DNA from: UBA6136 sp964386975
GTDB lineage: Bacteria > Pseudomonadota > Gammaproteobacteria > Methylococcales > Methylococcaceae
Assembly (NCBI GenBank): GCA_964386975.1
Contig: CAYLUS010000024.1
Location: 1-32,881 of the forward strand
Length of the DNA stretch: 32,881 bases
Direction: 5' to 3'
Part shown: positions 32,631 through 32,881 of the stretch, piece after piece
How positions within the stretch are numbered: position 1 is the stretch's first letter
Layout of the letters: every line of letters begins with the position of its first letter
Made by a program: the position numbers and the translations under genes
The notes under the pieces: model-generated
What the model was told of the DNA's origin: nothing
Database searches by the model: none
What the model saw: only the letters and a program-made list of their open reading frames with translations

Positions 32631-32881
32631 AGCAAGAAGCGGCCCCTCATTTTGAGAGAGACAAATCCCAGAGACTGACCGGCAGCGTCTTTTGCCGCTC
32701 TTAGCCGTGACACCCCCCGCCCCTCTCTTGAAAGCACCCAGCCCACCGCTGAGGCTCGCAAAAAGCGCAGCCATCACCTTATAACCCTCCTCAATTAAGC
32801 TTGTTCGGGCTTAAATCGAGAAAAACCTCACCCTTTGATGAATACCCGCATCAGGATATTCCATCAAAGAAGGCGGCATGC

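Larger units (their letters stand above)
32465..32881. other. Gene-free stretch at the window end
   Basis: Apart from the tRNA-tail copy and its terminator I see no gene in these 417 bases. A hairpin-forming inverted repeat CTTTGATGAATA / TATT-C-CATCAAAG (32833-32869, one bulged C) lies just before the final ATG (32878-32880). That ATG has AAGG about nine bases upstream and could open a gene beyond the window, but nothing more can be said. Confidence 0.5.

Noticed and set aside
32583..32777. Short minus-strand open frame with GAGGAGG upstream, and a second (32489-32761) in another frame
   Set aside because: Both read straight through the strong terminator hairpin, and their C-terminal residues are just the translated hairpin.

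Overview
The window looks like a chromosomal stretch from a gammaproteobacterium, seen in a draft or metagenome scaffold because it holds one run of exactly 100 N. The evidence is gene order. dapA-bamC stands divergently from gcvR-bcp, and an fxsA / cutA-dsbD-tlpA / aroQ-accB-accC-prmA block is present; I know both arrangements from gammaproteobacteria, the second especially from Chromatiales-like sulfur and nitrifying lineages. GcvR and FxsA point the same way. I cannot name the genus. Most of the window is moderately GC-rich core genome. I found no insertion sequence, prophage or CRISPR array.

Layout. 1-3.9 kb: the tail of a flavoprotein, a zinc-type cation efflux protein, an exported unknown, an amino-acid permease and a small membrane protein, closed by a terminator. 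4-6.6 kb (minus strand): a typical 2-Cys peroxiredoxin, DAHP synthase and a lipoprotein that sits 4 bp behind purL. 6.6-12.2 kb (minus): purL, bamC and dapA. 12.4-14.1 kb (plus): gcvR, a PrxQ/Bcp peroxiredoxin and an esterase. 14.1-20.6 kb (minus): prmA, accC, accB and aroQ, then, behind a terminator, a TlpA-like thioredoxin, an unusual DsbD with two N-terminal alpha domains, and cutA. 20.6-21.6 kb (plus): fxsA and a Prx5-type peroxiredoxin. 21.6-22.7 kb: a large lipoprotein of unknown role with a G10 tract just upstream.

22.8-28.6 kb (minus) is a compact respiratory formate dehydrogenase operon, rpiB-fdnG-fdnH-fdnI-fdhE. The catalytic subunit carries a Tat signal and cysteine (TGT) where the E. 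coli enzymes have selenocysteine, so the complex should work without selenium. It would oxidise formate in the periplasm and pass electrons through the four-cluster FdnH and di-heme FdnI to quinone. The N run lies inside fdnG and, from comparison with E. coli FdnG as I remember it, hides about 270 nt rather than 100.

28.8-31.3 kb: a Gfo/Idh-type oxidoreductase paired with a SAM methyltransferase, and a convergent lipoprotein. 31.4-32.9 kb: tRNA-Lys(TTT) with clear promoter and terminator, then a gene-poor, more A/T-rich islet with one secreted protein resembling the allene-oxide-cyclase/dirigent barrel fold. About 1.1 kb downstream lies a second copy of the tRNA 3' end plus its terminator at the same spacing, so the islet may be an old insertion at the tRNA.

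Themes: periplasmic thiol chemistry (DsbD, TlpA), three peroxiredoxins of three different classes, and formate respiration. I see no clearly new multi-gene defence or mobile system. The best leads are the tandem-alpha DsbD, the tRNA-bounded islet, the selenium-free formate dehydrogenase and the poly-G tract.
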